From: CAWATZ01 sp963784995
GTDB lineage: Bacteria; Planctomycetota; Planctomycetia; Gemmatales; Gemmataceae
Direction of reading: 5' to 3'
Length of the DNA stretch: 64,000 nt
Assembly: GCA_963784995.1 (NCBI GenBank)
Contig: CAWATZ010000003.1
Span: 2,294,001 to 2,358,000 of the forward strand
Made by a program: the position numbers and the translations under genes. Below are positions 33,608 to 43,037 of the stretch, one piece after another (the first letter of the stretch is position 1; each line of letters begins with the position of its first letter). The notes under the pieces are model-generated. The model had not been told where the DNA came from and made no database searches. It was given only the letters and a program-made list of their open reading frames with translations.

Positions 33608-35512
33608 GTGCTCAAAGTTTCCTGCTTGTGTCCAACCTACAACCGGGCGCCGCGAAAACTATGTCTGGTCGAAGAGGCGATCGAATCCTTCCTTCGCCAG
33701 GATTATCCCAATAAAGAGTTGATCGTCCTTAATGACACACCCGGCCAGACCCTGCGCTTCGAGCATCCTCAGGTCAAGATCGTTAATGTGCCTGCTCGCT
33801 TTCCCACGTTGGGAGAAAAACGGAACGCCATGGCAGCCCTGGCCACAGGCGACTTGTTGTGTCCCTGGGACGATGACGACATCCATCTTCCCTGGCGGAT
33901 CACCAAGTCCGTGGAGATGCTCGGCGACGCCGACTACTACATGGCGTGGGCATATTGGTTTTTCGATGGGGACTTGTTGTATCACGAGAGCGAAGCTGGA
34001 GAAGGCTTTCAGATAACGGTTTTTCGCAAGAGCGTCTTTGACGAACTGGGGGGTTACCCAAGCATTTCGCTGGGCGAAGACCAGGCGTTGCACTTGAAGT
34101 TCGCCACGCGAAAAGTGGCGGAACCTCGGCGCCTCCCCCTGGAGGACTGGTTTTACGTGTATCGCTGGGGAGTCTCGCCCGCACACCTGTCAAGCGTCTG
34201 GAACGATAGTCATTATGCCGCCATTGGCGAAAAGCCCATTGTCAAAGGCGAGTTCGTTCTCGAACCTCACTGGGAAAGGGATTACACTGGGCTGACGCGC
34301 GCTTTTGCTTTTGCGCTCCCGCACATGCCCTCGCCAGGCGAGATCAAAGGGACCTGGAATGTCACCCATCTGGAACGCGCAAGCAAGCGTGAAACTCGTC
34401 GCCATCTGACGTTGGTGATCGGCCCCAGGGAACTGGAATGGTCGGAAAAAGGTCCGGGACTCTTTGGCGCCAACGGAAAGGGCACAGTCAAAATCAATCG
34501 CAGATCGTTGCCAGCATCCCTGGAGTTGCGGGTTGGCGACGAGGTCTACCGGGGCATCTGGAGAATTGATGGAGCAACGAACGAGAAAAAGGAAAGCCTG
34601 CAAATCGTCTTCGGCGAAGCGAGGGGCGCTTTTCCCGAAGCATTTCCAGATGACGGCCTGCCAAAGGACTTCAAGGGCCTGATGCTCCTTGCCGAACGCG
34701 GAAGCAGCAGTCGAAATGGCCCCGACGATTGTCTTGAATCGACGCCCCCAATGATCCTGAACACCTATTTTGACCGAATCTTCGTATTGAACCTTCCAAG
34801 AAGCGCAGATAGACGACGAGGAATCGTGGACTCGTTCGCGCGTCTGGGCATCTGGAATTATGAGTTTATCGAGGCGGTCGAGGGAAACGATCTCGACATT
34901 GAATCGCTTCGACAGGGCGGCCACGTGCTTAGGGACCCCTACTGGAACCGCGACCTGACGCCGACCGAGATTGGGTGCAACTTCTCTCATCAAAAGGCGT
35001 GGGCCATGGGGCTTCGCCTCGGCTTCAAGCGTTTCCTGGTGTGCGAGGATGACGTCGTCTTCGTGGACAACTGCCATGACCTGGCCATGAGGTTCTTCAA
35101 TGAAGTGCCAGCTGACTGGGACATTCTTCACTTGCACAGCAGGTATGAACCTGGCAGCGGCGCCGGCTCTGACGTCGGGCGCCGGAAAATCACCGATTCG
35201 GTCTATCAGGGGTGGAGCGAAGGGGGCGGGACCGTGTGCTATGCCTTGACGCCCCGTGGCGCGAGTCGCCTCCTGGCTCTTGCGTACCCGATGAAATACA
35301 CTGCCGACGGCGTGACCAATTGGCTCACCGGGAATTGGCCAGAAGCTCAGGGCTACAAAGGCTATGTCTGTTCCCCGCTCCTGCGCGTCACGGCAACTAC
35401 GAATCGACAATATCGGGACGAGGCCAGTAAACGAAAGGGGTTCTCTCGACCCTCCGCCACTCTCTTGCGATCCGTGCCGCTCGCCTTGTTTGGCAGGACA
35501 GAACGTTCTTAA
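33608..35512 (+). CDS. GT2 - TIGR03067-like - GT25 fusion glycosyltransferase
   Basis: 634 residues, GTG start after AAAGGA. Residues 1-235: group B GT2 (PTYNRAPRKL, PWDDDDIHLPWR, WGVSPAHLSS). Residues about 245-375: a TIGR03067-like domain (IKGTWNVTHLERA, LTLVIGPRELEW, GIWRID, SLQIVFGEARG), known otherwise from planctomycete exported proteins. Residues about 385-610: a GT25-type domain (DRIFVLNLPRSADRRRGI, VCEDDVVFVDNC, GGGTVCYALTPRGASRLL). The protein could add two sugars in sequence. No membrane segment is present. Confidence 0.85.
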   Translation: MLKVSCLCPTYNRAPRKLCLVEEAIESFLRQDYPNKELIVLNDTPGQTLRFEHPQVKIVNVPARFPTLGEKRNAMAALATGDLLCPWDDDDIHLPWRITKSVEMLGDADYYMAWAYWFFDGDLLYHESEAGEGFQITVFRKSVFDELGGYPSISLGEDQALHLKFATRKVAEPRRLPLEDWFYVYRWGVSPAHLSSVWNDSHYAAIGEKPIVKGEFVLEPHWERDYTGLTRAFAFALPHMPSPGEIKGTWNVTHLERASKRETRRHLTLVIGPRELEWSEKGPGLFGANGKGTVKINRRSLPASLELRVGDEVYRGIWRIDGATNEKKESLQIVFGEARGAFPEAFPDDGLPKDFKGLMLLAERGSSSRNGPDDCLESTPPMILNTYFDRIFVLNLPRSADRRRGIVDSFARLGIWNYEFIEAVEGNDLDIESLRQGGHVLRDPYWNRDLTPTEIGCNFSHQKAWAMGLRLGFKRFLVCEDDVVFVDNCHDLAMRFFNEVPADWDILHLHSRYEPGSGAGSDVGRRKITDSVYQGWSEGGGTVCYALTPRGASRLLALAYPMKYTADGVTNWLTGNWPEAQGYKGYVCSPLLRVTATTNRQYRDEASKRKGFSRPSATLLRSVPLALFGRTERS

Positions 35513-35513
35513 C

Positions 35514-36494
35514 TCACCAGGGAGGAGAAATCTCCTCACCCCCTGCCCGACTGAGCAGCGCGCAAACGACTGCCAGTGTGGTCGATTTCGGCAGCAGATG
35601 CACGGACCCATCCGCCAGCACCAGATGCGCTCCCGGATCGTGGAACGCGTACACCTCGTTGTCGCTGGTGCAATTGACCGCACACGGCCCTTCGTTTTGA
35701 TTGCCCTGCAGGTCGGAGCCGCCAATTTCGATGTTGCTGTCAGGATCGCCCCAGCCCCCCGCGGAACGATCCGCGCTGTACTGGCCCAGAAGCGTTTTGG
35801 CGGAGCCATAAATGAACGGCCGGCCAGCATCTTCCACCAGCAGAAGGGTGAAGGAAGTCCCATCGGTCGCATCCGTTAGCCGATAGGACGTGTTCAGTCC
35901 GAGAAGGCCGCAAGGGGGATTGGTGGAGGCGTAGAGCGCGATGAGGTCCGGCCGATCCAGGCCGACGCTGTCCTCGACGTCCGGCCCGCTCGCCCTGACA
36001 ACGCAAGCGTAATCCGTTCGGCCTAGCCAGGCTTGCTTTCCTCCCGCTGGCAAGCGTCGGTACTTGAGTGATCCCGGCCCGGTGGGATAGTCAATCAGCG
36101 GGTTCAGCGGAGCGGAAGGACACTGGAAGGCCTTCAGGGGAGTGGCAAACGCCGGATAATTGCTGGGATCGTAACCGGACCTGGTGAGCATGATTTGCTC
36201 ATACAGCAGTTCCTGTTCCAGATAGGGGAGGACAAAGGTCAAGCAAAACTGCTGAGGAGCCGAGGAGTAGGTCTTGTCCGTGTAACCGGGAGGAAGCGTC
36301 AGGCGATTGGCCTCATAGTGCTGAAACGCCAGGCCGAGCTGCTTGAGGTTGTTGACACAGGCGACGCGTGCGGCAGCCTCGCGCACCTTCTGAATCGCAG
36401 GGAGCAGCAAGGCAACCAGGATCGCCAGGACCGCGAGAACGACCAGCAGCTCGATGAGCGAGAAAGCCGATCTTTTTCCAGGTTCTGTTCGCAC
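35514..36494 (-). CDS. DUF1559 pilin-like protein
   Basis: 326 residues with the pilin start AFSLIELLVVLAVLAILVALL and the DUF1559 block VREAARVACVNNLKQLGLA shape (REAAARVACVNNLKQLGLAFQ), plus the C-terminal LADGSVHLLPKSTTL. It is convergent with the glycosyltransferase fusion, ending 2 bp from its stop, and is followed upstream by an LRR gene in the same direction. Confidence 0.92.
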   Translation of the reverse strand: MRTEPGKRSAFSLIELLVVLAVLAILVALLLPAIQKVREAAARVACVNNLKQLGLAFQHYEANRLTLPPGYTDKTYSSAPQQFCLTFVLPYLEQELLYEQIMLTRSGYDPSNYPAFATPLKAFQCPSAPLNPLIDYPTGPGSLKYRRLPAGGKQAWLGRTDYACVVRASGPDVEDSVGLDRPDLIALYASTNPPCGLLGLNTSYRLTDATDGTSFTLLLVEDAGRPFIYGSAKTLLGQYSADRSAGGWGDPDSNIEIGGSDLQGNQNEGPCAVNCTSDNEVYAFHDPGAHLVLADGSVHLLPKSTTLAVVCALLSRAGGEEISPPW

Positions 36495-36564
36495 GTTACA
36501 CCCATCGCAACCGAGGATTGCAGCGAATCATCCCACCAATCGACAATCACAGGCTCCTGCCAGG

Positions 36565-37431
36565 TCACGGGTCCAGGGGCTTGTCGTTGAGCACCTTGAG
36601 GGTTTTGATCGACTGGACAATCGCGGTATCGCGTGCCGGCTCAAAGTCACACGTGAGTTTGATCAGCCGCAGGTCACGGATCGGCGTCAGATCGGTCACC
36701 TCCGTTTCCAGCACGTTCAGTTCCGCCAGGGGCATCCCGCGCAGAGGGGAGAGATCGGCGACCGCGCACCCCCTCAAGCTGAGATGGCGGAGGGGGACGT
36801 TCTTGAGAGGGGAGAGGTTGGTCACCTTGCTGTAGTTCACGACCAGTTCTTCCAGCGGCAAACCGGCGAGCGGCGACAGGTCCGCGACCTGTCCCCCACC
36901 GCAGTTCAGCTTTTTCAAGGGCATTGTCTGAAGCGGCGACAGGTCGGTCCCCGCCCAGCCCCAGAGGTTCAGCTGCTGCAGGGCCATCCTCTTGAGCGGC
37001 GACAGGTCCTTGAGACGACTGTTGTTGTTCAGATGCAGCACCGACAGGGAAAGTCCTTTCAGCGGCCGAAGGTCCACGAGCTTGCCCGTCGCGTTGCCGC
37101 TGCCGGTACAGGAGAGTTCCTCCAGGCGGGGCAAGGCCCGGAGCGGCGAGAGGTCGGTAACGGAATCGGTGCAGAGCCCGAACTTGACAACGGCACCCTC
37201 GTCATCCTTCACCCAGGTCACCTTGCCGTCAAAGCCAGGGTTTCGCGCCACAAGCTGAGCAGCCACTGCATCGACGTCGTTCTCCTTGATGCCCTGTCGC
37301 ATCCGGGCCAGCAGCCACCAGCCGCCATTGAAGAGAATAATGGCCAGGAGCGCAACCAGGAAGTCTCTCCTGGTCGGCAACCAGAAAGGAGCCTGGCTCT
37401 TCTCCACCTCGTCGGTCTGGGTTGTCTTCAT
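36565..37431 (-). CDS. membrane-anchored leucine-rich-repeat protein
   Basis: 288 residues. One membrane helix (FLVALLAIILFNGGWWLLA, residues about 24-42) is followed by at least six bacterial LRR units of the DLSPL type (VTDLSPLRALPRLEEL, TDLSPLQTMPLKKLN, VADLSPLAGLPLEELV). The start MKTTQTDEVEK is cytoplasmic. Probably a surface recognition or scaffold protein; the ligand is unknown. Confidence 0.85.
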   Translation of the reverse strand: MKTTQTDEVEKSQAPFWLPTRRDFLVALLAIILFNGGWWLLARMRQGIKENDVDAVAAQLVARNPGFDGKVTWVKDDEGAVVKFGLCTDSVTDLSPLRALPRLEELSCTGSGNATGKLVDLRPLKGLSLSVLHLNNNSRLKDLSPLKRMALQQLNLWGWAGTDLSPLQTMPLKKLNCGGGQVADLSPLAGLPLEELVVNYSKVTNLSPLKNVPLRHLSLRGCAVADLSPLRGMPLAELNVLETEVTDLTPIRDLRLIKLTCDFEPARDTAIVQSIKTLKVLNDKPLDP

Positions 37432-37611
37432 GGGGCCGTCCAGGTGCGTTTGCCCACTCCGGCACTTTGTTCGATCACAATACTCCCCATTTTATCCATT
37501 TAGTGTACATCCCCTTCCGGTCCCTGTCTATGGAGTGTTCGGCTCGCTTTGCGGCTGCGGGGAGTTGGCCTTGCGTCCTTCCTGGATCATGTTTTTTTCT
37601 TGATCCTTGCG

Positions 37612-37617
37612 TATAAT
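37612..37617 (+). promoter_or_regulatory. possible -10 box for nadA
   Basis: A perfect TATAAT lies about 80 bp before the nadA ATG. A candidate -35 (TTGATC) is only 6 bp away, and at the normal spacing there is no clear -35, so the promoter is tentative. Confidence 0.35.
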
Positions 37618-37695
37618 ACTGGTGAAGACGGAAGGCCGTCTCTAAACTGCCTGATGTGGGTTTATCCTCCGCCACATAAAAAACAAGGACCGACC

Positions 37696-38622
37696 ATGCA
37701 CGACATTATCGACGAAATCAAGGAACTGAAGGCCAGCAAGGATGCCACCATCCTCGCGCACTACTACCAGGACGGCGACATCCAATCCCTGGCCGATCAC
37801 ACCGGCGACAGCCTCAACCTCGCCCGGGCCGCTACCAAGGTGACAACCTCAACCATCGTCTTTTGCGGCGTCCACTTCATGGCCGAGACCGCCAAGATCC
37901 TCAACCCGAGCAAGCGCGTGCTGCTGCCCGACCTCCAGGCCGGCTGCAGCCTGGCCGAAAGCGCCCCCGCCGACAAGCTGGCCCGCTATCAGGAGATGCT
38001 GCGGATCAACGGCCGCCGCTTCCAGACGGTGACGTACGTCAACAGCACGGCGGCCGTCAAGGCCCTGTCGGACTGGATCGTCACCAGCGGCAACGCCGAG
38101 CAGATCATCCGCCGGGTGCCGGCGGACCAGGAAATCCTCTTCGTGCCCGACCGCCATCTGGGCCAGTATTTGCAGGAGGTCACCGGCCGGAAGATGATCC
38201 TGTGGGACGGGGCCTGCATCGTCCACGAGATCTTCAGTGTCGGCGATCTGCTGGCGATGAAACGCAAGCTGCCGCACGCCATCACGCTCGCTCATCCGGA
38301 GTGCCCGGCCAACATCCGCGAACACAGCGAGTTCGTCGGCGGCACCGAGGCCATGCTCCGCTACCTGGCCGGCTTCCAGGAGCCGCAGGACTTCCTGGTG
38401 GCCACCGAGGCCAACATGATGTGGCAGATGCAGAGCAAGTTCCCGCAGCACCACTATCATCCGGTGCCGGGCATCACCTGTGCTTGCAACAAGTGCCCGC
38501 ACATGGGCCGCAACACGCTGGAGAAGGTCCGGGACTGCCTGGTCAATGGCTCTCCCGAGATCGTCTGGCAGCCCAGCTTCGACCGGGCCCGGGAGGTGTT
38601 GCAGAGGAGTTTGCTCAATTAA
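37696..38622 (+). CDS. nadA: quinolinate synthase
   Basis: 308 residues from an ATG at 37696. ATILAHYYQDGDIQ, the FCGVHFMAETAKIL block and the three [4Fe-4S] cysteine regions AGCSLAESAP, HPECPANI and CNKCPHM are all present. It condenses iminoaspartate and DHAP to quinolinate in NAD synthesis. No nadB or nadC lies in the window. Its stop overlaps the first base of the 185-bp repeat copy 2 (TAAATG). Confidence 0.95.
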   Translation: MHDIIDEIKELKASKDATILAHYYQDGDIQSLADHTGDSLNLARAATKVTTSTIVFCGVHFMAETAKILNPSKRVLLPDLQAGCSLAESAPADKLARYQEMLRINGRRFQTVTYVNSTAAVKALSDWIVTSGNAEQIIRRVPADQEILFVPDRHLGQYLQEVTGRKMILWDGACIVHEIFSVGDLLAMKRKLPHAITLAHPECPANIREHSEFVGGTEAMLRYLAGFQEPQDFLVATEANMMWQMQSKFPQHHYHPVPGITCACNKCPHMGRNTLEKVRDCLVNGSPEIVWQPSFDRAREVLQRSLLN

Positions 38623-38805
38623 ATGCTCAAGAAGAAGAGCAAGAGTAAGATGAAGATTACGATTAGGAAGAGGATTAAGAGCAGGATAAAGAGTAAGAGT
38701 AAGAAGGTCAGCCCCAGGCCATCCTACTCTTACTCGTGCTCTTTCTCTTAATCCTCTTCCTAATCGTAATCTTCATCTTACTCTTGCTCTTCTGCTTGAG
38801 GATTT
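38621..38805. repeat. 185-bp purine/pyrimidine inverted-repeat element, copy 2
   Basis: Same 185-bp length as copy 1, beginning AAATGCTCAAG and ending CTTGAGGATTT. The purine arm reads AAGAAGAGCAAGAGTAAGATG, the pyrimidine arm is its near complement, and the core GGTCAGCCCCAGGCC is in the opposite orientation to copies 1 and 3. It starts on the nadA stop codon and ends 11 bp before the next ATG, touching the ribosome site. Confidence 0.88.
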
Positions 38806-38816
38806 CGGAGGTCACG

Positions 38817-39539
38817 ATGCCGCTCATCCCCAACCGCTTCCTCTTCCGCCTGGCCTATCCCTGCCGTTACCTGGCGGAGATGCCCCTGGAAGGAAGCGAC
38901 GATCTGCTGGAATTGCCCGAGGAGTACCGGCTGGACAACCTGGCCGGGCTGGATGGTCACCGCAACTTCGCCGACGTCCGCCTGGCCTGGAATGAACTGG
39001 GCCTGGGCTTTCAGATCGAGGTTCGCGGCAAGCAGCAGCCGATCCAGGCCGACGCCGGGAAGCTGCGGCACTCCGACCAGGTCGTCCTCTGGATCGATAC
39101 CCGCGACGCACGCACCAGCCACCGGGCGAGCCGCTATTGCCAGCAGTTCCACCTGTTGCCGACCGGCGGCGGGCCGGACAAGGATGAGCCGGTCCTGGTC
39201 CAGGGCAAGATCAATCGGGCCTTGCAGGATGCGCCCGTGGTGTCAACCGCCAGTGTGCCCTTCCGCTGCCGGCACTCGGCGACCGGCTATCGGCTGGCGG
39301 TGTTTTTCTCGGCGGCGATCCTCAGCGGCTTCGATCCGGAGCAGCATCCCCGGCTGGGGATTCATTACCTGGTGCGCGACAACGAGCTTGGGGAGCAGAG
39401 CCTGAGCGTGGGCACGGATTTCCCGATCAGCGACGATCCGAGCCTGTGGAGCGTGCTGGAGCTGGTTCGGCCCGGGGAGCGGATGGAGCATGAGCGCGGT
39501 CGGAGGACGGGACGGGTTGGCTGGACGGAAGAGGAATGA
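38817..39539 (+). CDS. conserved hypothetical protein, CBM9-like fold possible
   Basis: 240 residues from the ATG after TTCGGAGG. MPLIPNRFLFRLAYPCRYL, then ADVRLAWNELGLGFQIEVRGK and DQVVLWIDTRDARTSHRASR suggest a beta-sandwich with a sugar-binding or DOMON-like look. No catalytic motif. It may be coupled to nadA through the repeat element, though this is only position. No family name is certain. Confidence 0.65.
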   Translation: MPLIPNRFLFRLAYPCRYLAEMPLEGSDDLLELPEEYRLDNLAGLDGHRNFADVRLAWNELGLGFQIEVRGKQQPIQADAGKLRHSDQVVLWIDTRDARTSHRASRYCQQFHLLPTGGGPDKDEPVLVQGKINRALQDAPVVSTASVPFRCRHSATGYRLAVFFSAAILSGFDPEQHPRLGIHYLVRDNELGEQSLSVGTDFPISDDPSLWSVLELVRPGERMEHERGRRTGRVGWTEEE

Positions 39540-39602
39540 GCCGCTGCCGGAGGAGCGGGGCAAGAGTGCCCCGCGTCTGTCAGCAGCACGGCAAGGAGCG
39601 AC

Positions 39603-39854
39603 TCACTCGGGAGCCGCGGCATCGGTTCGCTGACGCAGGGGACCACGGTAGGTGATCCGGCCCTTGGTCAGGTCGTAGGGGGAAATCGCAACGGTGACAA
39701 TGTCGCCGGGCAGGATCCGGATAAAGTTCTTGCGGATCTTGCCGGCAATGTGGGCAATGATCTCATGACCATTGTCCAGCCGCACCCGAAACTGGGTGTT
39801 GGCCAGGGCGGCGACCACCTTGCCCTGGACCTGGATCGATTCTTCTTTCGCCAT
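39603..39854 (-). CDS. infA: translation initiation factor IF-1
   Basis: 83 residues with the single OB fold: IQVQGKVVAALANTQFRV, LDNGHEIIAHIAGKIRKN, ILPGDIVTVAISPYDLTKGRI. The usual length is 71-75; a short C-terminal extension (RQRTDAAAPE) is extra. It binds the ribosomal A site with IF-2 and IF-3. The start has GGGAGAG. Confidence 0.96.
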   Translation of the reverse strand: MAKEESIQVQGKVVAALANTQFRVRLDNGHEIIAHIAGKIRKNFIRILPGDIVTVAISPYDLTKGRITYRGPLRQRTDAAAPE

Positions 39855-40186
39855 ACACTCTCCCTTGAAGAAACAAAGGCAAACTCCCCATCGCCCGGAG
39901 CGGCACCTTGCCTGTCCGGGTTGACCGACGTGCCTGGGGGCGTCGGTTCCGCGATCCGTTCAGTCCTGAGTGGAGGGGCAACGATCGTTTCGGGTTGCCT
40001 CGACTGGGAAGAAGAGGTCCGATCTCCTGGCAGGAACGAATCCGGCGATCTTCCAAGTTATTCTATCCGCGCCGGTCGCTTCTGAGAAGGGAGATTTGCG
40101 CTGGTGCCGTTGCTGCGATCGGCGAAAGGCTGTAAGGTGATGAGGAAAACGCCTGGCCGAGGTTCAGGCCGCGAGGAGAAACGACC
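39855..40186. other. 332-bp divergent intergenic region
   Basis: It lies between leftward infA and a rightward small exported protein and should hold both promoters. No gene, strong hairpin or repeat was seen. Confidence 0.5.
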
Positions 40187-40630
40187 ATGTATGGCGTGCT
40201 GATGGTGCTGAGTTTGCTGGCCGGCGACACCCCGAAAGCGGCCGAGGGAGCGCGTCAGGGCGTCGCTCCGGACCTGACCCAGTTCCCGCAGAGCAAGCCG
40301 GAGGAGACGCTGGCCTCCATCCTCAAGGGGATCGAGCTGAAGAAGTGGGATTACCTCGCGGCCCAGCTGGCCGATCCCGACTTCATTGACGAGCGCGTCA
40401 AGACGTTTGGCGGCCGCTTTGCCGAGGTGGTGGACGACCTCCGTGCCCGACTCGATCCGAGCACGGTCAAGCTGCTGCAGCGCTACCAGAAGGACGGCGA
40501 GTGGCGCAAGGCGGACAGGGAAACGATGGTGGCCCTCAAAGACGTGCCCGATCGCTTCCTCTTCTTCCGCAAGATCGGCGATCGGTGGTATTTGGAGCAT
40601 CGAAGCAAGCCCGGCGTCAAGCCGCGGTGA
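40187..40630 (+). CDS. small exported protein of unknown function
   Basis: 147 residues with a short signal-like start MYGVLMVLSLLAGDTP. The rest is charged and helical (EETLASILKGIELKKWDYLAAQLADPDF, VDDLRARLDPSTVKLLQRYQKDGEW), ending WYLEHRSKPGVKP. No domain is recognised. It is directly upstream of the threonine aldolase gene. Confidence 0.6.
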   Translation: MYGVLMVLSLLAGDTPKAAEGARQGVAPDLTQFPQSKPEETLASILKGIELKKWDYLAAQLADPDFIDERVKTFGGRFAEVVDDLRARLDPSTVKLLQRYQKDGEWRKADRETMVALKDVPDRFLFFRKIGDRWYLEHRSKPGVKPR

Positions 40631-40649
40631 AAAAATGGACAGGGAACCC

Positions 40650-41702
40650 ATGAATCAACCGATTGATCTGCGCAGCGATACCATAACCCGGCCGACGCCC
40701 GGAATGCGCGCGGCGATGCAGGCCGCCGAGCTGGGCGACGACGTCTTTCACGAAGACCCCACCGTCAACCGGCTGGAGGAGCGTGTCGCCGAGTTGCTGG
40801 GCAAGGAGGCGGCCCTGTACGTCCCCTCGGGCACGATGTCGAACCAGATCTGCATCAAGGCCCACACGCAGCCGGGCGACGAGCTGCTCTGCGACGTCAG
40901 CTGCCACGTCTACAACTTCGAGGCGGGCGGCCCGGCCGTGCTCAGCGGGGTCACCTGCCGAACCGTTCAGGGCGATTACGGCATCCTGGACGTGACCCAG
41001 CTGGAAGACCTGATCCGGCCGGTCAACGATCACCTGGTCCGAACGCGCCTGGTGTGCCTGGAAAACACCCACAACCGGGGCGGCGGTCGGGTCTATCCCC
41101 TGGAAAAGATCCAGGCCATCCGTTCCTGGGCCCACCAGAACGGCCTGCTGATGCACCTGGACGGGGCCCGGCTCTGGAACGCCGCCCTGGCCACGGGGAT
41201 TCCGCTGCGGACCTGGACGGAGCAGTTCGACAGCGTCTCGGTCTGTTTCAGCAAGGGGCTTGGGGCACCGGTGGGCTCGGCCCTGGCCGGTCCGCGCGAC
41301 TTCGTGACCCGGGCCCGGCGCATCCGCAAGCTCTTCGGCGGCGGCATGCGACAGGCCGGTGTCATCGCGGCCGCGGCCCTGTACGCCCTGCAGCACCACG
41401 TCGAGCGCCTGGCCGAGGACCATCGCAACGCCCAGGTGATCGCCCAGGCCATTGCCGACACGCCGGGACTGCGTCTCGACCCGCCCGAAGTCGAAACCAA
41501 CCTGATCTGGATCGAGGCGGATCCGGACCTGGCCCCGGCACGGGAGGTGTCGGCGCTCTTGAAGGAGCACGGCGTGCTGATCAACCCCTACGGCAAACGC
41601 CATCTCCGGGCCTGCACGCACCTGGACGTTTCCGCCAGCCAGGCGGAGCGCGCCGCGGAAACGCTCCGTCGGGTGGTGCGGCGGATGACTCCGGTGGGGT
41701 GA
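40650..41702 (+). CDS. threonine aldolase / beta-eliminating lyase-type PLP enzyme
   Basis: 350 residues from the ATG at 40650 (a second in-frame ATG lies at 40635). IDLRSDTITRPTPGMRAAM and GDDVFHEDPTVNRLEE are the family opening; HLDGARLWNAA and the PLP lysine in VCFSKGLGAPVGS follow. It splits threonine or allo-threonine into glycine and acetaldehyde. The upstream small gene ends 20 bp before. Confidence 0.9.
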   Translation: MNQPIDLRSDTITRPTPGMRAAMQAAELGDDVFHEDPTVNRLEERVAELLGKEAALYVPSGTMSNQICIKAHTQPGDELLCDVSCHVYNFEAGGPAVLSGVTCRTVQGDYGILDVTQLEDLIRPVNDHLVRTRLVCLENTHNRGGGRVYPLEKIQAIRSWAHQNGLLMHLDGARLWNAALATGIPLRTWTEQFDSVSVCFSKGLGAPVGSALAGPRDFVTRARRIRKLFGGGMRQAGVIAAAALYALQHHVERLAEDHRNAQVIAQAIADTPGLRLDPPEVETNLIWIEADPDLAPAREVSALLKEHGVLINPYGKRHLRACTHLDVSASQAERAAETLRRVVRRMTPVG

Positions 41703-41710
41703 GGCATTTT

Positions 41711-41734
41711 TCTCCCCTCTCCCACAAGGGGAGA
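41711..41734 (+). terminator. short hairpin after the threonine aldolase gene
   Basis: TCTCCCCT and AGGGGAGA form an 8-bp stem around CTCCCACA. No T-run follows, so it may rather be a degenerate copy of the CCCTCTCCC repeat family also seen near 62322. Confidence 0.5.
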
Positions 41735-41832
41735 AGTGAGAAAGAGTTGCCTTGCTGGACGAGGACCAGCCCCCTATAATCCGAACGGTTTGGTTTCGCC
41801 GGTGGGGGTCTTGATCGTCAGGAGATCGCAAG

Positions 41833-42267
41833 ATGGTCAACGAAACACCGTGGACCTTGAGCATCTCCAGCGACCTGCGGTTGCTGGCCCTGGCGCGGTC
41901 CTTTGTGGAAGCGGTCTGCAAGGTGGCGGGCTTCGACGACAAGGCCACCCATGCCATTGTCCTGGCTACCGACGAGGCCATCAACAACGTCATGCGCCAC
42001 GCCCATCAGGGCCAGCCCGACGCTCCCATCCAGATCCGTTGCTATTTCGGCCCTGAGGGGATCGAGATCCATCTGCTCGACCAGGGGGCCCCCTTTGACA
42101 TTGACGCGGTGCCGCATCTGGACCCCAGCGAGCTGCGCATCGGCGGCCGGGGCGTTTTCCTGATGCGCACCCTGATGGACGAGCTGAGCTGTCAGCCGCG
42201 TGGTGAGGGGGGAAACACGCTGCGCATGTTCAAACGCTGCAAGCCGGTCAACAGCGTCGCCGGGTGA
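41833..42267 (+). CDS. RsbW-like anti-sigma factor / serine kinase (HATPase_c_2)
   Basis: 144 residues, a stand-alone GHKL ATPase: IVLATDEAINNVMRHAH (N box), EIHLLDQGAPFD (G1) and GGRGVFLMRTLMDEL (G2). Such proteins inhibit sigma factors or phosphorylate STAS antagonists. It may connect to the SpoIIE phosphatase and sigma factor at 7.3-9.0 kb in a partner-switching network, but they are not adjacent. Confidence 0.85.
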   Translation: MVNETPWTLSISSDLRLLALARSFVEAVCKVAGFDDKATHAIVLATDEAINNVMRHAHQGQPDAPIQIRCYFGPEGIEIHLLDQGAPFDIDAVPHLDPSELRIGGRGVFLMRTLMDELSCQPRGEGGNTLRMFKRCKPVNSVAG

Positions 42268-42760
42268 AAACCTTGAGCCCCGAAGGGGCGGCCGTCAAGA
42301 GCCCAGGACGTGAGTCCCGGGCCGAAGGTGGTTTTCCCCCCCTCCCGAGTCTCTTTTTCGGTCCTTCCCAGGCGAGCGGCAGGGGCGGCGTTTCGAGCAG
42401 GGAGGGCCAGAGCGCTGCTCATGGCGCGACCGTTGTGCCGCCAGCCGCTGCCGGACGTGTTTTCCCTGAATCTTACCCTGCTTATCACCGATACAACAGA
42501 GGTAGATTCCGGGAAGAGAACGATCCAGCAGCGGCCAGGTCAGCCTCGAAAAGAGAACACACCGGACAGGACGCGAGCGACGGGGCGAGGGGCGGGCCGG
42601 TGCTGGGCGGTAACCTTTTCGGAACTCGTACAACCCGTCAGGGAAGGGATCGCGCTAACCTATCCGAGCGATCCGAAAGGTTGATTCCGACTGTCCTCGA
42701 TTCGTAAGATGACCTGGTTACTGGCGAGACCACCTTGGCCAGATCCAGGGGAGAACCGTT
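42268..42760. other. 493-bp stretch without a supported gene
   Basis: Frames of up to 147 codons exist in several frames but overlap in conflicting ways with no ribosome sites or domains. The GCCCCGAAGGGGC near 42279 and GTGAGTCCCGGG look like short repeat-type palindromes. I see nothing else. Confidence 0.4.
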
Positions 42761-43012
42761 ATGCATCGTCATGGTCCTGACTGTCTGGAAGGTCCGGTGA
42801 CTCGTAACCGCCTGCGCTGGCTGGCGCTGATGGCCGAGGATGCCGGCCTGCCGGAGGGCCCTTCCACCCCGAGTTCGTCTCAGGAGGGTCCAACCATGCG
42901 GTTGGAGCTGATTGAGCGGGTCAAGCGCGAAATCGCCGCGGGTGTCTACGACACTCCGGAGAAGTGGGACAAGGCCCTGGATCGCCTGCTGGAGAAACTG
43001 CAAGCGGAGTGA
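42761..43012 (+). CDS. short protein with FlgM-like C-terminus
   Basis: 83 residues with GGGGAG before the ATG. The end, RLELIERVKREIAAGVYDTPEKWDKAL, resembles the sigma-28-binding helix of FlgM-like anti-sigma factors in planctomycetes. A second in-frame ATG at 42896 with GGAGGG would make only the last 38 residues. No flagellar gene is nearby. Assignment tentative. Confidence 0.45.
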   Translation: MHRHGPDCLEGPVTRNRLRWLALMAEDAGLPEGPSTPSSSQEGPTMRLELIERVKREIAAGVYDTPEKWDKALDRLLEKLQAE

Positions 43013-43037
43013 GCCGTCCGGGTGCGGGCACTCCTGG

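Noticed and set aside
37585..37620. complete nadA promoter
   Set aside because: Only the -10 is good; the nearest TTGATC is 6 bp away, so a full promoter is not supported.
42310..42684. gene between the anti-sigma factor and FlgM-like genes
   Set aside because: Several frames conflict, none has a ribosome site and the peptide is low complexity.
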